Under the pieces are notes generated by a model. The model was given only the letters and a program-made list of their open reading frames with translations. It made no database searches and was not told the DNA's origin. The translations under genes and the position numbers were made by a program. Shown piece after piece: positions 41,517 to 50,126 of a stretch of DNA of 64,000 nt. Source of the stretch: CAITSH01 sp025356665. Its GTDB lineage: Bacteria; Pseudomonadota; Gammaproteobacteria; Burkholderiales; SG8-39. The first letter of the stretch is position 1, and each line of letters starts with the position of its first letter. The DNA lies in the NCBI GenBank assembly GCA_025356665.1, contig JANXRV010000044.1:21497-85496 (forward strand). The letters are read 5' to 3'.

Positions 41517-42719
41517 ATGACTGCAGACAAACGCGTGCTCATCGCCGGCGCGGGTCCGGTCGGCATGATTTCGGCGCTGGTGCTTGCCAAGGCCGGCATG
41601 AAAGTAAGCCTGTTCGAACGGCGCGGCGAACTGGCCGAGGACCTGCGCGCGTCAACTTTTCATCCGCCGACGCTAGACATGATCGCGCGCATCGACCCGA
41701 CGCTGACGGCAGACCTGCACAGCCAGGGCCTGGTGGCGCGCCACACCCAGTTTCGCGACCGCAAAAGCGGCCTCATCGCCGAATTTGATGCCGAGGTGCT
41801 GCGCGGCGACACCGACCACCCCTACCGTCTGCAGTGCGAGCAGTGGAAAATGACGCGCCTGATTCGCGACCGCCTCAAGGCCTTTCCGGATGTCGACTTG
41901 AACCTTGAGGCCAAAGTGCTGGACGTCGAGCAAAACACCGACGGCATCACACTAAAAATAGAGCGCGCCGGCCATGTCGAAACCCACCGCGGCGACTGGC
42001 TGATCGGCGCGGACGGCGCCTGGAGCGCCGTGCGCACTGCGCTTGGCATCGCGTTCGAGGGCATGACCTACCCGGAACGCTTTTACGTCGCCAGCACGAC
42101 GTTTGATTTCGCCGCCGTCCTGGACGGTTTGTCGCTGGTCAACTACGTGTCCGATCCAGACGAATGGTGCGTGCTGCTGCGCGTGCCGGGCATGTGGCGT
42201 GTGCTCTTTCCCACACGCAACGATGAGGCCGACGAGGACGTCGTTTCGGACGCCTCGACCGAGGCGCGCCTGCAAGGCGTTTGGCAAAAACCGGAGCGCT
42301 ACGAAACCATCCATCGCACGCTCTACCCGGTGCACCAGCGCGTGGCCACGACCTATCGCGCCGGTCGCGCCTTTCTTGCCGGCGATTCCGCCCATATCAA
42401 CAACCCGATTGGCGGCATGGGCATGAACGGCGGGGTGCACGATGCACTGAACCTTTGCGACAAACTCATTCGCGTTGCACGCGGCGAAGATGCCGGCTTG
42501 CTGGACCTGTACGAGCGCCAACGACGCCAGATCGCCATAGACTTCATCAATGCCAACACGGCGCGCAACAAGAAAACCATGGAAGAGCGCAACCCCGAGG
42601 CGCGGCGCCGCAACCAGGACGAAATGCGCCGCACCGCGGAAGACCCCGCACTCGCGCGCGCCTTCATGCGCAAGACCGCGATGATTGACGCCTTGCGCGC
42701 CTCCGCAGCCATCCACTAG
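41517..42719 (+). CDS. FAD-dependent aromatic monooxygenase
   Basis: A 400-residue class A flavin monooxygenase (PheA/TfdB/NicC-like). Motifs: VLIAGAGPVGMISALVLAK (GxGxxG), LIGADGAWSAVR (DG motif) and AFLAGDSAHINNPIGGMGM (GD motif). All three are intact, so NAD(P)H-driven hydroxylation of an aromatic or heteroaromatic ring is likely. The C-terminal tail is charged and helical. Very tight spacing to the isomerase-like gene upstream indicates one transcript. Confidence 0.9.
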   Translation: MTADKRVLIAGAGPVGMISALVLAKAGMKVSLFERRGELAEDLRASTFHPPTLDMIARIDPTLTADLHSQGLVARHTQFRDRKSGLIAEFDAEVLRGDTDHPYRLQCEQWKMTRLIRDRLKAFPDVDLNLEAKVLDVEQNTDGITLKIERAGHVETHRGDWLIGADGAWSAVRTALGIAFEGMTYPERFYVASTTFDFAAVLDGLSLVNYVSDPDEWCVLLRVPGMWRVLFPTRNDEADEDVVSDASTEARLQGVWQKPERYETIHRTLYPVHQRVATTYRAGRAFLAGDSAHINNPIGGMGMNGGVHDALNLCDKLIRVARGEDAGLLDLYERQRRQIAIDFINANTARNKKTMEERNPEARRRNQDEMRRTAEDPALARAFMRKTAMIDALRASAAIH

Positions 42720-42799
42720 CCGGCGTCGCACCCGGCGGTCCCGAAAAGTCGCGCCAGAAATATTGCGGCCAGAACCAGAACCCAATCCAAGGAGAGACC

Positions 42800-43687
42800 A
42801 TGTCAGCAAGCAAACGCCGCGCTTTCGCCGAGCGGCTCAAACAGAAAAAACTCATCGTCGCTCCGGGTGTGTTCGACGGCATCTCGGCAAAGATCGCCGA
42901 CCGCATGGGGTTTGAATGCCTGTACATGACCGGCTACGGCGTGGTCGCCTCTCACCTCGGGCTGCCCGATGCGGGCATCGCCACCTACACCGAAATGTCC
43001 AACCGGGTCGCGCAATTGAGTTCGATCACGCAGACACCCCTGGTGGCCGACGGCGACACCGGCTACGGCGGCCTGCTCAATGTGCGTCACACTGTGCGCG
43101 GCTACGAGGCGGCCGGGGCCTGCGCCATTCAGCTCGAAGACCAGGAGTTTCCGAAAAAATGCGGCCACATGCTCGGCCGGCGCGTGATTGCGCGCGAGGA
43201 CATGGCCGCCAAGATCAAAGTTGCCGCCGAGAGCCGCGACAGCAAGGACTTCCTCATCATCGCCCGCACCGATGCGCGCACCACCCTCGGCCTGGACGAG
43301 GCGTTGCGCCGTGCCGAAACCTACTTGCGCGCCGGGGCCGATCTGCTGTTCGTCGAATCACCGGAGAGCGTGGAGGAAATGCAGCGAATCGGCAAGGCCT
43401 TTGACGTGCCGCTGGTCGCCAACATGGTCGAGGGCGGGCGCACGCCGGTGCTCACCGCGGCCGAATTACAGGAAATCGGCTACCGTTTCGCGATTTTCCC
43501 GGCAGTCGGTTTTCTTGCCATGGGCGCAGCACTTGAGCGCGCCTACAGCGGACTCAAGCGCGACGGCTCCAGCACCGCGCTTGACGTGCCGCTCTATCCG
43601 TTCAAGGATTTTTCCGCCTTGATGGGCTTTGATGATGTCAGCGAGTTTGACAAAAACTATGCCGATGCAGCCACGTCCTTCAAATGA
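42800..43687 (+). CDS. Isocitrate lyase / PEP mutase family lyase
   Basis: A 295-residue (beta/alpha)8 enzyme of the ICL/PEP-mutase superfamily. KKCGHMLGR carries the catalytic Cys of C-C lyases (methylisocitrate or 2,3-dimethylmalate lyase type), and the metal residues appear in ADGDTGYGG and QLEDQEFPK. A carboxyvinyl-phosphonate mutase would lack this Cys loop. It probably cleaves a substituted malate to pyruvate or succinate plus an aldehyde or keto acid in the pathway of its neighbours. AGGAGAG lies just before ATG 42800. Confidence 0.9.
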   Translation: MSASKRRAFAERLKQKKLIVAPGVFDGISAKIADRMGFECLYMTGYGVVASHLGLPDAGIATYTEMSNRVAQLSSITQTPLVADGDTGYGGLLNVRHTVRGYEAAGACAIQLEDQEFPKKCGHMLGRRVIAREDMAAKIKVAAESRDSKDFLIIARTDARTTLGLDEALRRAETYLRAGADLLFVESPESVEEMQRIGKAFDVPLVANMVEGGRTPVLTAAELQEIGYRFAIFPAVGFLAMGAALERAYSGLKRDGSSTALDVPLYPFKDFSALMGFDDVSEFDKNYADAATSFK

Positions 43688-43738
43688 TCGACGCCTCGTG
43701 TCTATATTACTGGTGCCTGTGTCACTGGCCTGCGCATC

Positions 43739-44473
43739 ATGATTGACGCGCATTACCGGCCCTACGGCCGGCGCGCCAAAATCGGGCTGATCGTGCCCAC
43801 GACCAACACCGTCAACGAGGCCGAGTGGGCGCGCATGGCCCCGGAGGGCGTCAGCATCCATGTCACGCGCATGGTCCTGCACGTGGGCGCGGACGCCGCG
43901 ACGCTCGACCGCGACATCAGCGCCGCCATCGCTACGCTCACCCCCGCCTCGGTCGATGTCATTGCCTACGGCTGCACCGCCGGCTCCATGGTTTCGCCGC
44001 TGGACAAACTCACCAATCGCATGCGCGAGATCGGCGGCGTGCCGGCCGTCGCGACGGCGCCCGCCCTCGTGCACGCGCTGCGCGCCCTCGGCGCGCGCAA
44101 GGTGGCGCTCGCCACGCCTTATCACGAGGCCCTCAACCGCCACGAGATCGCCTTTTTTGCCGAACACGGCATCGAAACCATCCGTGCCGCCGGCCTTGGC
44201 ATTGGCGCCGGCGGCGCACACGAGTACGTCAACATTTCCCGCGTGCCGCAGGAGGCGGTGCTCGATCACGTGCGCGCGTGCGACCATCCGGACGCCGAAG
44301 CCATGGTCGTCAGCTGCACCGACTTCGCCACCCTCGCCATCCTGCCGCAACTGGAACACCAACTGGGCAAGCCGGTAGTGAGCAGCAACCTCGCCACCTG
44401 GTGGCAGGCGCTGCGCGCCGCAGGCATTGCCGATCACTACGCCGATTACGGCCGCCTGCTGCAGGCGCACTGA
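43739..44473 (+). CDS. Maleate cis-trans isomerase-like protein (canonical cysteines)
   Basis: A 244-residue Asp/Glu racemase superfamily protein: KIGLIVPTTNTVNEAEW, then Cys79 in AYGCTAGSMVS and Cys193 in VVSCTDFATL, the two catalytic cysteines of maleate isomerase (NicE) and related racemases. GKPVVSSNLATWWQALR closes the fold. It has the complete site that the protein at 40739 lacks. Together with amidase and flavin monooxygenase it resembles the lower nicotinate (maleamate) route, but no NicX or NicD is nearby. Confidence 0.87.
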   Translation: MIDAHYRPYGRRAKIGLIVPTTNTVNEAEWARMAPEGVSIHVTRMVLHVGADAATLDRDISAAIATLTPASVDVIAYGCTAGSMVSPLDKLTNRMREIGGVPAVATAPALVHALRALGARKVALATPYHEALNRHEIAFFAEHGIETIRAAGLGIGAGGAHEYVNISRVPQEAVLDHVRACDHPDAEAMVVSCTDFATLAILPQLEHQLGKPVVSSNLATWWQALRAAGIADHYADYGRLLQAH

Positions 44474-44602
44474 CACCGACACTTACACTGACGCCGCCGC
44501 CTGCCACGGGACGGTCGACGCACATAAAGTACAATCGTCCCGATCTGCGGCAATGCCACACTCCTTCACCCCGTCACCACTTCACGCCTTCAACCCGTTC
44601 CA

Positions 44603-45091
44603 ATGAACATCTACCCGCGCCCTGAATTCGAAGCCAAGCGCTGCCACACCGCCGATGTCGCCGCGCGCGTGGCGCTACTGCCGCGGCCGCTGGTGTTCAC
44701 CAACGGCGTGTTCGACATCCTGCACCGCGGCCACGTCACTTACCTCGCGCAGGCGCGCGAGCTCGGGGCGAGCCTCATCGTCGCGGTCAACAGCGACGCC
44801 TCGGTCAGGCGCCTCGGCAAGGGTGACGATCGTCCGGTCAATACGCAGCAGGATCGCATCGCCGTGCTTGCGGCGCTCGCCTCAACCGATCTGGTCACCT
44901 GGTTCGACGAGGACACGCCCTTGTCGCTGATCCTCACCTGCCGGCCGGACGTGCTGGCCAAGGGCGGCGACTGGAAGCCCGAGGACATCGTCGGTTCGAA
45001 AGAAGTACTCGGCTGGGGCGGCAGCGTGCACTCCATCCCCTTCCAGCACGAGCGTTCGACCACCGCGCTGTTGGCCAAAATCCGTAATTAA
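44603..45091 (+). CDS. rfaE2: D-glycero-beta-D-manno-heptose 1-phosphate adenylyltransferase
   Basis: A 162-residue nucleotidyltransferase (HldE C-terminal domain type, also called HldC/RfaE2) that makes ADP-heptose for LPS core. Motifs: VFTNGVFDILHRGHVTYL (HxGH ATP site), NSDASVRRLGKGDDRPVN and KGGDWKPEDIVG. It is a separate gene rather than fused to the kinase domain, as usual in this group. A REP-like repeat follows the stop. Confidence 0.95.
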   Translation: MNIYPRPEFEAKRCHTADVAARVALLPRPLVFTNGVFDILHRGHVTYLAQARELGASLIVAVNSDASVRRLGKGDDRPVNTQQDRIAVLAALASTDLVTWFDEDTPLSLILTCRPDVLAKGGDWKPEDIVGSKEVLGWGGSVHSIPFQHERSTTALLAKIRN

Positions 45092-45106
45092 TCCGCCAAC
45101 GCAATA

Positions 45107-45150
45107 GTCTGCAAAGCCTTGCCAGACGCGGCTTTCCAGCCGGTTCCTGC
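45107..45150. repeat. REP-like palindromic repeat, copy 5
   Basis: GTCTGCAAAGCCTTGCCAGA, then CGCGGCTTTCCAGCCGGTTCC. It aligns base by base with copy 6 (GTCTGCAAACCCGCGCCCAG, then TGGGCGTTTCCAGCCATTCC). It starts 15 bases after the rfaE2 stop. Confidence 0.65.
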
Positions 45151-45207
45151 CCATAAAATGGGTTGCCACCCTAGCCCCGCCGACCCCGGGTTCGCCGTTT
45201 CAGCTCC

Positions 45208-45999
45208 TTACTTCGCGCAACGAAAGCCGATGTTGTGGTGGCCGGCGCGCGGGGCGCGAGACAAATTGCGGCCGCGCTGCGTGGTGGTAATTTCCTCCGC
45301 CGGCGAATCGTGACCGCCGCCGCGCGTCGCACGCACCGGGCCAGTCTGCAAGTCCTCCCGTCCGTCACCGCGCTCATAGGGATACGGCCGGTAAGCGCTG
45401 CTGACCCATTCCCAGGCGTTTCCGGCCATGCCGAGCACGCCATAGGGGCTTGCGCCGGCGGGAAACGCGTCGGCGGGCGCCGTTTCGTTAAAGCGCGCGG
45501 CGTATTGCGCGCGCGTGCGCGCAGGCGGCGCGTTGCCCCAGGGATATTTTCTTTGGTCGGTGCCGCGTGCAACCTTTTCCCATTCGGCCTCGCTTGGCAG
45601 GCGCTGGCCGCGCCAGGCGCAGTAGTCGCGCGCACCGGCCCACGAGACCTCGACTGCCGGGTGGTTTTCAAACCCCTTGTCCGCGACCCAGCGTGCGCCC
45701 TGCCGGTGTATGCGCGCGTCGGCATCGTCATCATCGAACAGCCGCTCGCCCTTGCCGTTGGCCGGACCGGCGACATTCAGGAACTCGGCAAAACGCGCAT
45801 TGGTAACCGGGAGGCGGTCGATCTGGAATGGCGCCACGTACACCTGATGCGCCGGTCTCTCGTCATCCGGCCCGTCGTTGCTGCCCATGACAAACGAACC
45901 GCCTGGAACCACCACCATGTTGCCTGTTCCGGGGGAATCGGCCGCAAGCGCCGCGAAACAGGCGCAGAGCAGGCCAGCAAGGGCTGCGACGATTTTCAT
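45208..45999 (-). CDS. Exported SUMF1/formylglycine-generating-enzyme fold protein
   Basis: A 263-residue periplasmic protein with signal peptide MKIVAALAGLLCACFA (cleavage near LAADS). Fold motifs: MVVVPGGSFVMGS, LPVTNARFAEFL, VSWAGARDYCAWRGQRLPSEAEWE, MAGNAWEWVSS and NIGFRCAK. The second redox Cys of true formylglycine generators seems absent, so it is likely a binding or regulatory member, not a sulfatase activator. A TTG at 46032 overlapping the cupin TGA (TTGA) could be an earlier start; ATG 45999 gives the better signal peptide. Last gene of the birA-coaX row. Confidence 0.85.
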   Translation of the reverse strand: MKIVAALAGLLCACFAALAADSPGTGNMVVVPGGSFVMGSNDGPDDERPAHQVYVAPFQIDRLPVTNARFAEFLNVAGPANGKGERLFDDDDADARIHRQGARWVADKGFENHPAVEVSWAGARDYCAWRGQRLPSEAEWEKVARGTDQRKYPWGNAPPARTRAQYAARFNETAPADAFPAGASPYGVLGMAGNAWEWVSSAYRPYPYERGDGREDLQTGPVRATRGGGHDSPAEEITTTQRGRNLSRAPRAGHHNIGFRCAK

Positions 46000-46028
46000 G
46001 AATGGAAAAATGGTCCCGGCGAACCGGC

Positions 46029-46358
46029 TCAATCGACAATAAACAGCTTCGCCCCCACCGCCGTCGATGAACGATGCTCGCCGTCATCATCGGCGACCTG
46101 GTAACTCATGCCCGGCGTGAGGGTGAAACGGCGGCCGTCCTTCAACTCGGTATCGAGCTGGCCCTGCAGGCACAGGATGATGTGGCCCTTGGCGCACCAG
46201 TGGTCGGCAAGATAACCGGGGGAATATTCGACCATACGCACGCGAATGTCGCCGAATTGTTGCGTGTGCCATAGCGCCTTGCCACGCTCGCCCGGGTGTT
46301 CGGTGGGCGCGATGGCCGACCAGTCGGTGGTGGAGAACGGAATGGCGGAGAGTTTCAT
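46029..46358 (-). CDS. DHCW-motif cupin
   Basis: A 109-residue single-domain cupin, cytoplasmic. It has the DHWCAKGH stretch typical of proteins annotated 'DHCW motif cupin', followed by HIILCLQGQLDTEL and PGMSYQVADDDGEHRSST. A metal could be held by the His residues. Function unknown. The start overlaps the SPOR gene stop by four bases. Confidence 0.85.
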   Translation of the reverse strand: MKLSAIPFSTTDWSAIAPTEHPGERGKALWHTQQFGDIRVRMVEYSPGYLADHWCAKGHIILCLQGQLDTELKDGRRFTLTPGMSYQVADDDGEHRSSTAVGAKLFIVD

Positions 46359-47047
46359 GGCCGCGCTTTCGCCTCCTCGGCGGCGCAGGCCTTGACCTCG
46401 CTGCCGGGGAACATGGTCTTCATCTCACCCAGCTTTGCGGCGAAGGGCTCGGGCACATCGCGCAGCTGGAAAAAAACCTTGGCTATCTGCGCGTCGCGCA
46501 TACCGGCCTGGGCCGAGCGCACGCGACTGTCGCGCAATTTCGCCAGACGCACATTCGCGGCATCCTGGGACTTGAACAAGCCAAACTGGATGGCGTTGCG
46601 CCATTTCGGCTCTTCACTGACGATGAAAAAATCCTCCACACCCAGGTTTTTAAGCTCGGCCGCCTTCTGATTCGCCGCCTGGCGGTTGGGTAGAGGCGGA
46701 ATAAAAACCCACCAACCAACATTATCCTCGACCTTTCGCTGCGACAACTTGGGCCCCATGCCCAAGGGCGCGAGCAACTCCTCGACACGCGTCGCGTCCG
46801 CCGGCACGAACCCGCCCCACTCGACACAGACGAGCAATTCCGGCGGTTCCGGCGGCTTGGCCGCCGGCGCCGCAACTGGCGCAACTGGCGCAGCAGCTGG
46901 CTTGTCGCGCGCCAGGATAACCTTGATTTTCTCCGGGTTGATCTGTTGCGCCATCAGGTGCGCGTCGCGCGCTTCGTCGCGCAACAGCAGCGCCCAGGCG
47001 GCGAAGGCGAGGTTGGCGACCAGCAAGATGATGAACATATTCTTCAA
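46355..47047 (-). CDS. SPOR-domain inner-membrane protein
   Basis: A 230-residue protein with one N-terminal membrane helix (MFIILLVANLAFAAWALLL), a Pro/Ala linker (APVAPVAAPAAKPPEPP) and a C-terminal SPOR domain: WWVFIPPLPNRQAANQKAAEL, IQFGLFKSQDAANVRLAKL. SPOR domains bind denuded septal peptidoglycan. The start is TTG 47047, with GAGG eight bases before; ATG 47038 is three codons later. It lies 30 bases behind coaX, an association common in betaproteobacteria. Confidence 0.87.
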   Translation of the reverse strand: MKNMFIILLVANLAFAAWALLLRDEARDAHLMAQQINPEKIKVILARDKPAAAPVAPVAAPAAKPPEPPELLVCVEWGGFVPADATRVEELLAPLGMGPKLSQRKVEDNVGWWVFIPPLPNRQAANQKAAELKNLGVEDFFIVSEEPKWRNAIQFGLFKSQDAANVRLAKLRDSRVRSAQAGMRDAQIAKVFFQLRDVPEPFAAKLGEMKTMFPGSEVKACAAEEAKARP

Positions 47048-47077
47048 GCGACCATCCTCAAGAAAAAACTGCGCTAC

Positions 47078-47836
47078 TCATGCACTGCGCGGCGCCGCCG
47101 CCTGTGCCAGACGCAACAAACCCTCAAGTACCAGATTATCCACCACACTCACCGGCGCAGCGAGATTGAGCCGCGCAGCGACGACGGTGGCGGCCCCGCC
47201 GGTGATGTAGCAGGGCGAGCCGGCCGGCAGCCGTGCGTGGCAGCGCTCTATGGCCCCGGCCTGCGCTTCAAGACAACCCGATTCAATCGCATCGGCGGTG
47301 TTGCACGGGTCGACGGCATAACGCCCCTGCCGCAAGGGCAGGTCCGCGGTATTGGTGGCCAGCGCTTTTTTCATCAACGCCACGCCTGCGAGGATGCGCC
47401 CGCCGGGAAACTCCCCCGTTGCGCTCAGCGAATCAATGGTGGTCGCCGTTCCTGCGCTCACCACAAGACAGGCGCCGCGGCAGCGCGCCCAGGCGGCGAT
47501 GAGCGCCGCCCAACGGTCCACCCCGAGTTGCACCGGATCATCGTAGCGGCTGACAACACCGCAGGCGCTGGCGCCGGCGCGCACCCACAGCGGTTCCACC
47601 GGCCAGCGCGCCAGCAAGGGCAGCAGCGCGGCACGCGCCATCTCGCCGGCGACGTTGCCGATGGCGATGGCCTGCGGTTGCGGCAACCCGTTCCACGGCG
47701 CGGCCAGATCGCTAATCGCGCCGACCGCGACCGACCCTTGTTGCAGCACCAGCGGCTGCGCGCCCTGCTCGAGCGCCTTGACGCCGTACAACGCCCACTT
47801 GAGGCGGGTGTTGCCGCAATCGACGGTCAGCATCAT
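47078..47836 (-). CDS. coaX: Type III pantothenate kinase
   Basis: A 252-residue CoaX, first enzyme of CoA synthesis. Motifs: MLTVDCGNTRLKWAL (phosphate 1), LGVDRWAALIAA, VVSAGTATTIDSL and ITGGAATVV. Insensitive to CoA feedback by family. Two adjacent ATGs (47836, 47833) lie four bases after the birA stop; this birA-coaX order is typical for betaproteobacteria. Confidence 0.95.
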   Translation of the reverse strand: MMLTVDCGNTRLKWALYGVKALEQGAQPLVLQQGSVAVGAISDLAAPWNGLPQPQAIAIGNVAGEMARAALLPLLARWPVEPLWVRAGASACGVVSRYDDPVQLGVDRWAALIAAWARCRGACLVVSAGTATTIDSLSATGEFPGGRILAGVALMKKALATNTADLPLRQGRYAVDPCNTADAIESGCLEAQAGAIERCHARLPAGSPCYITGGAATVVAARLNLAAPVSVVDNLVLEGLLRLAQAAAPRSA

Positions 47837-47840
47837 CGCA

Positions 47841-48830
47841 TCAGGCCCGGCGCAGGCTGACATCGCCGCTGACAATGCGTTGCAGACCGCGCGCCGAGCG
47901 CAATAGCAGCGCGCCATCCACATCAATGCCGGCGGCGTCCCCGACAAGATCGTCCCCGCCCGCGCCGCGCCGCGCGCCCGTGCTGACACTCACACGCTGG
48001 TTCTGGTGCGCATGCCGTTGCTGCCATTCTTCGCGAAAAGGCGCAAAACCCTCGCACGCAAACACCTCGAGCACCTTCACCAGTTCGCCCAGCAACAGGC
48101 CCAGCAGCAAGCTGCGCGAGGGCGCCGGGTCGGCGAGGCTCGCGATATCGATGGCAGCTTGGTCAATGGCCGCGCGCAGAGCTGCATCGAGCCGGGTGTT
48201 GACGCCGATGCCGATGACCGCGGCGCTCGGTCCGTTGGCCTCGCCGCTGATTTCAATCAGGATGCCGGCGAGTTTTTTATCGTCTTGCAGGATGTCGTTG
48301 GGCCACTTCAGTTGCGCGCCGACAACGCCGGATTTCTCCAGGGCACGCGCAACCGCAACGCCCACAGCAAGCGAAAGTCCGGCGAGCGCGGCAGCACCGC
48401 TCTGAAAACGCCAAAGCAACGAAAAGGTCAGGCTCCCGGCAATGCCAGACTGCCAGCTGCGGCCAAGGCGCCCGCGTCCGGCCGATTGCAACTCACAGGC
48501 GAGGACGCTGCCGTGCGCTGCGCCCGAGCGGGCACGCTCCATCAGCAGCGTGTTGCTCGAAGGGCAACTGTCGAGCAGTTCGAGGTGCAGCAACTGCGAC
48601 GCATCGCCTGCCGCGCGCAAAACGTCAGTTGCGACAAGCAGGTCAGCGGGACGCGCAAGGCGGTAACCACGCCCGCGCAGCTTGTTCAGGGCGAGACCCT
48701 GGGTCTCCAGCGCATGCACGGCATGCCACACGGCAGACCGGGTCAGGCCGAGTCCGGCGCCAAGCTGCTCGCCGGAATGAAACCGGCCGTCGGCCAGAAG
48801 ACGCAGTAATGGGAAGAGGTGTTTGTTCAT
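47841..48830 (-). CDS. birA: Biotin-[acetyl-CoA carboxylase] ligase
   Basis: A 329-residue bifunctional BirA. N-terminal helix-turn-helix (residues about 5-60, SGEQLGAGLGLTRSAVWHAV) and central ligase domain with the biotinyl-AMP loop AGRGRLGRSW, and KWPNDIL plus KLAGILIE. The C-terminal SH3-like domain ends VSGDVSLRRA. It may also repress biotin genes, which are not in this window. Confidence 0.94.
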   Translation of the reverse strand: MNKHLFPLLRLLADGRFHSGEQLGAGLGLTRSAVWHAVHALETQGLALNKLRGRGYRLARPADLLVATDVLRAAGDASQLLHLELLDSCPSSNTLLMERARSGAAHGSVLACELQSAGRGRLGRSWQSGIAGSLTFSLLWRFQSGAAALAGLSLAVGVAVARALEKSGVVGAQLKWPNDILQDDKKLAGILIEISGEANGPSAAVIGIGVNTRLDAALRAAIDQAAIDIASLADPAPSRSLLLGLLLGELVKVLEVFACEGFAPFREEWQQRHAHQNQRVSVSTGARRGAGGDDLVGDAAGIDVDGALLLRSARGLQRIVSGDVSLRRA

Positions 48831-48990
48831 GTGCGGAGCGGAACCGAAGGAGCGATGTTAGCACCCGCTTCGGTCGTGTGGTCGCAGAGCCGGTCGCTGC
48901 CTCTAGTCTCTGGCGCGTGGCGCTCGGCACCGCCCGCCCGAACGCCCTGCAGGCGAAGCTTTGCCACAACTCGCGTAGCAGCAGCCGCCC

Positions 48991-49020
48991 TTGACAAAAC
49001 AAATGAGAATCATTATCATT
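48991..49020 (+). promoter_or_regulatory. Sigma-70 promoter with overlapping Fur box for the iron operon
   Basis: -35 TTGACA (48991-48996), 17-base spacer and -10 TATCAT (49014-49019). AATGAGAATCATTATCATT (49002-49020) is a strong match to the Fur consensus and covers the spacer and -10 box, so iron-loaded Fur would block the operon. Expected transcription start is at or next to the hemP ATG (49026). Confidence 0.85.
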
Positions 49021-49025
49021 ATCTT

Positions 49026-49208
49026 ATGCCCTCCGTCAAAAATCCCTTTGCCCTTGCGCAAATGCCGCGCCATGTCGGCACCGTCCCCCCCGCCCGCGTC
49101 AGCAGCGGTGAGCTTCTGGGCGCGCGCGGCGAACTGATCATCGCCCACGACGGCCGCGAATATCGGCTCAGGGTGACGCAAAACGGCAAGCTGATTCTCA
49201 CCGCATGA
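49026..49208 (+). CDS. hemP: HemP/HmuP-type hemin uptake protein
   Basis: A 60-residue protein of the HemP family (PF10636): VSSGELLGARGELIIAHDG, then REYRLRVTQNGKLILT, the conserved core. HmuP in rhizobia and Bordetella acts as a regulator of haem uptake genes. The ATG lies only seven bases beyond the -10 box, so the mRNA may be leaderless; a second ATG at 49062 would leave a normal leader and retain the core. The TGA overlaps the tonB ATG by four bases. Confidence 0.9.
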   Translation: MPSVKNPFALAQMPRHVGTVPPARVSSGELLGARGELIIAHDGREYRLRVTQNGKLILTA

Positions 49209-50116
49209 GTGCCGTGTTCCCATTCCCGAATCCGCGGGCGACCGGAATGACAAACGCGCGCGCGGCCGGGCGGCTTCGGCTGGTTCCGGATCAAAGCACA
49301 AAGGCACGCGGTGTTGACCGGCAACACATTTATTCGCGCAATCATTTTGATAACCCGGCGCCCGGCCCCTGGCTTGGCGTGGCGATCAGCCTCGGCTTGC
49401 ACGCCGCAGTCCTGGGTGCCGTTATCGCGTACACCCCGCCCAAAATGCTGCACATTCCGGTGCCACTAAGTTTGAGTGTGCGCCTGAGCGCAGCACCACC
49501 CACCGCAATATCAACATCGCCAACGACAGCGCACTCCAGCGCACACGCCGCGTCCGCAAAAGCCGTGACCCGCCCCGCCGACGTACCGGTCGCCCTGCTA
49601 CCGTCACCCGTTTCACTCGTTTCACCCATGTCACCCATGTCACCCGTGTCACCCATGTCACCCGTGTCACCCGTGTCTTTCACGTCGGCAGGCAAGGCCG
49701 CCTCATCCGCCTCATCTGGATTGCGCGACGCGCAGGATATGGCGCATCCGGGCGCAAGCGCCGCAGCTTCGGCACAGCCCGCCATGCCGACACAGACTGC
49801 GCCAGGGCCGACACGCACGCCGGCCGAAGCGGTTCGCGCGCCACGCCTTGACGCCGCCTATCTTAATAACCCGGCGCCTGTGTACCCGGCGCTCGCCCGT
49901 CGCATGGGTGAGCAGGGCAAGGTCATCCTGCGCGTGCTGGTCAACAGCGCAGGCATAGCCGGTCAGGTCGAACTGCGCACTAGCAGCGGCTCAGCGCGGC
50001 TGGATGGCGCGGCACTGGAAACCGTGCGGCGCTGGCGTTTCCTGCCCGCACGGCAGGGCGACGACAACATCGATGCGTGGGTACTCGTACCCGTGTCATT
50101 TTCGTTGCAAGGATAA
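49205..50116 (+). CDS. tonB: TonB energy transducer
   Basis: A 303-residue TonB: one membrane helix around residues 57-76 (WLGVAISLGLHAAVLGAVI with the conserved His), a long Ser/Pro/Ala/Thr-rich periplasmic linker, and the C-terminal domain NPAPVYPALARRMGEQGKVIL to VRRWRFLPA. The linker includes a tandem SPMSPVS run. The first 20 residues come from DNA resembling an intergenic palindromic repeat, so the true start could be ATG 49247. ExbB/ExbD are not adjacent. Confidence 0.9.
   Translation: MSAVFPFPNPRATGMTNARAAGRLRLVPDQSTKARGVDRQHIYSRNHFDNPAPGPWLGVAISLGLHAAVLGAVIAYTPPKMLHIPVPLSLSVRLSAAPPTAISTSPTTAHSSAHAASAKAVTRPADVPVALLPSPVSLVSPMSPMSPVSPMSPVSPVSFTSAGKAASSASSGLRDAQDMAHPGASAAASAQPAMPTQTAPGPTRTPAEAVRAPRLDAAYLNNPAPVYPALARRMGEQGKVILRVLVNSAGIAGQVELRTSSGSARLDGAALETVRRWRFLPARQGDDNIDAWVLVPVSFSLQG
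49622..49675 (+). repeat. 9-bp in-frame tandem repeat in tonB, six units
   Basis: TCACCCATG or TCACCCGTG repeated six times, encoding Ser-Pro-Met/Ser-Pro-Val in the TonB linker. Being a multiple of three, unit gain or loss would change linker length without breaking the frame. Confidence 0.9.
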
Positions 50117-50126
50117 AGGAACAAAC

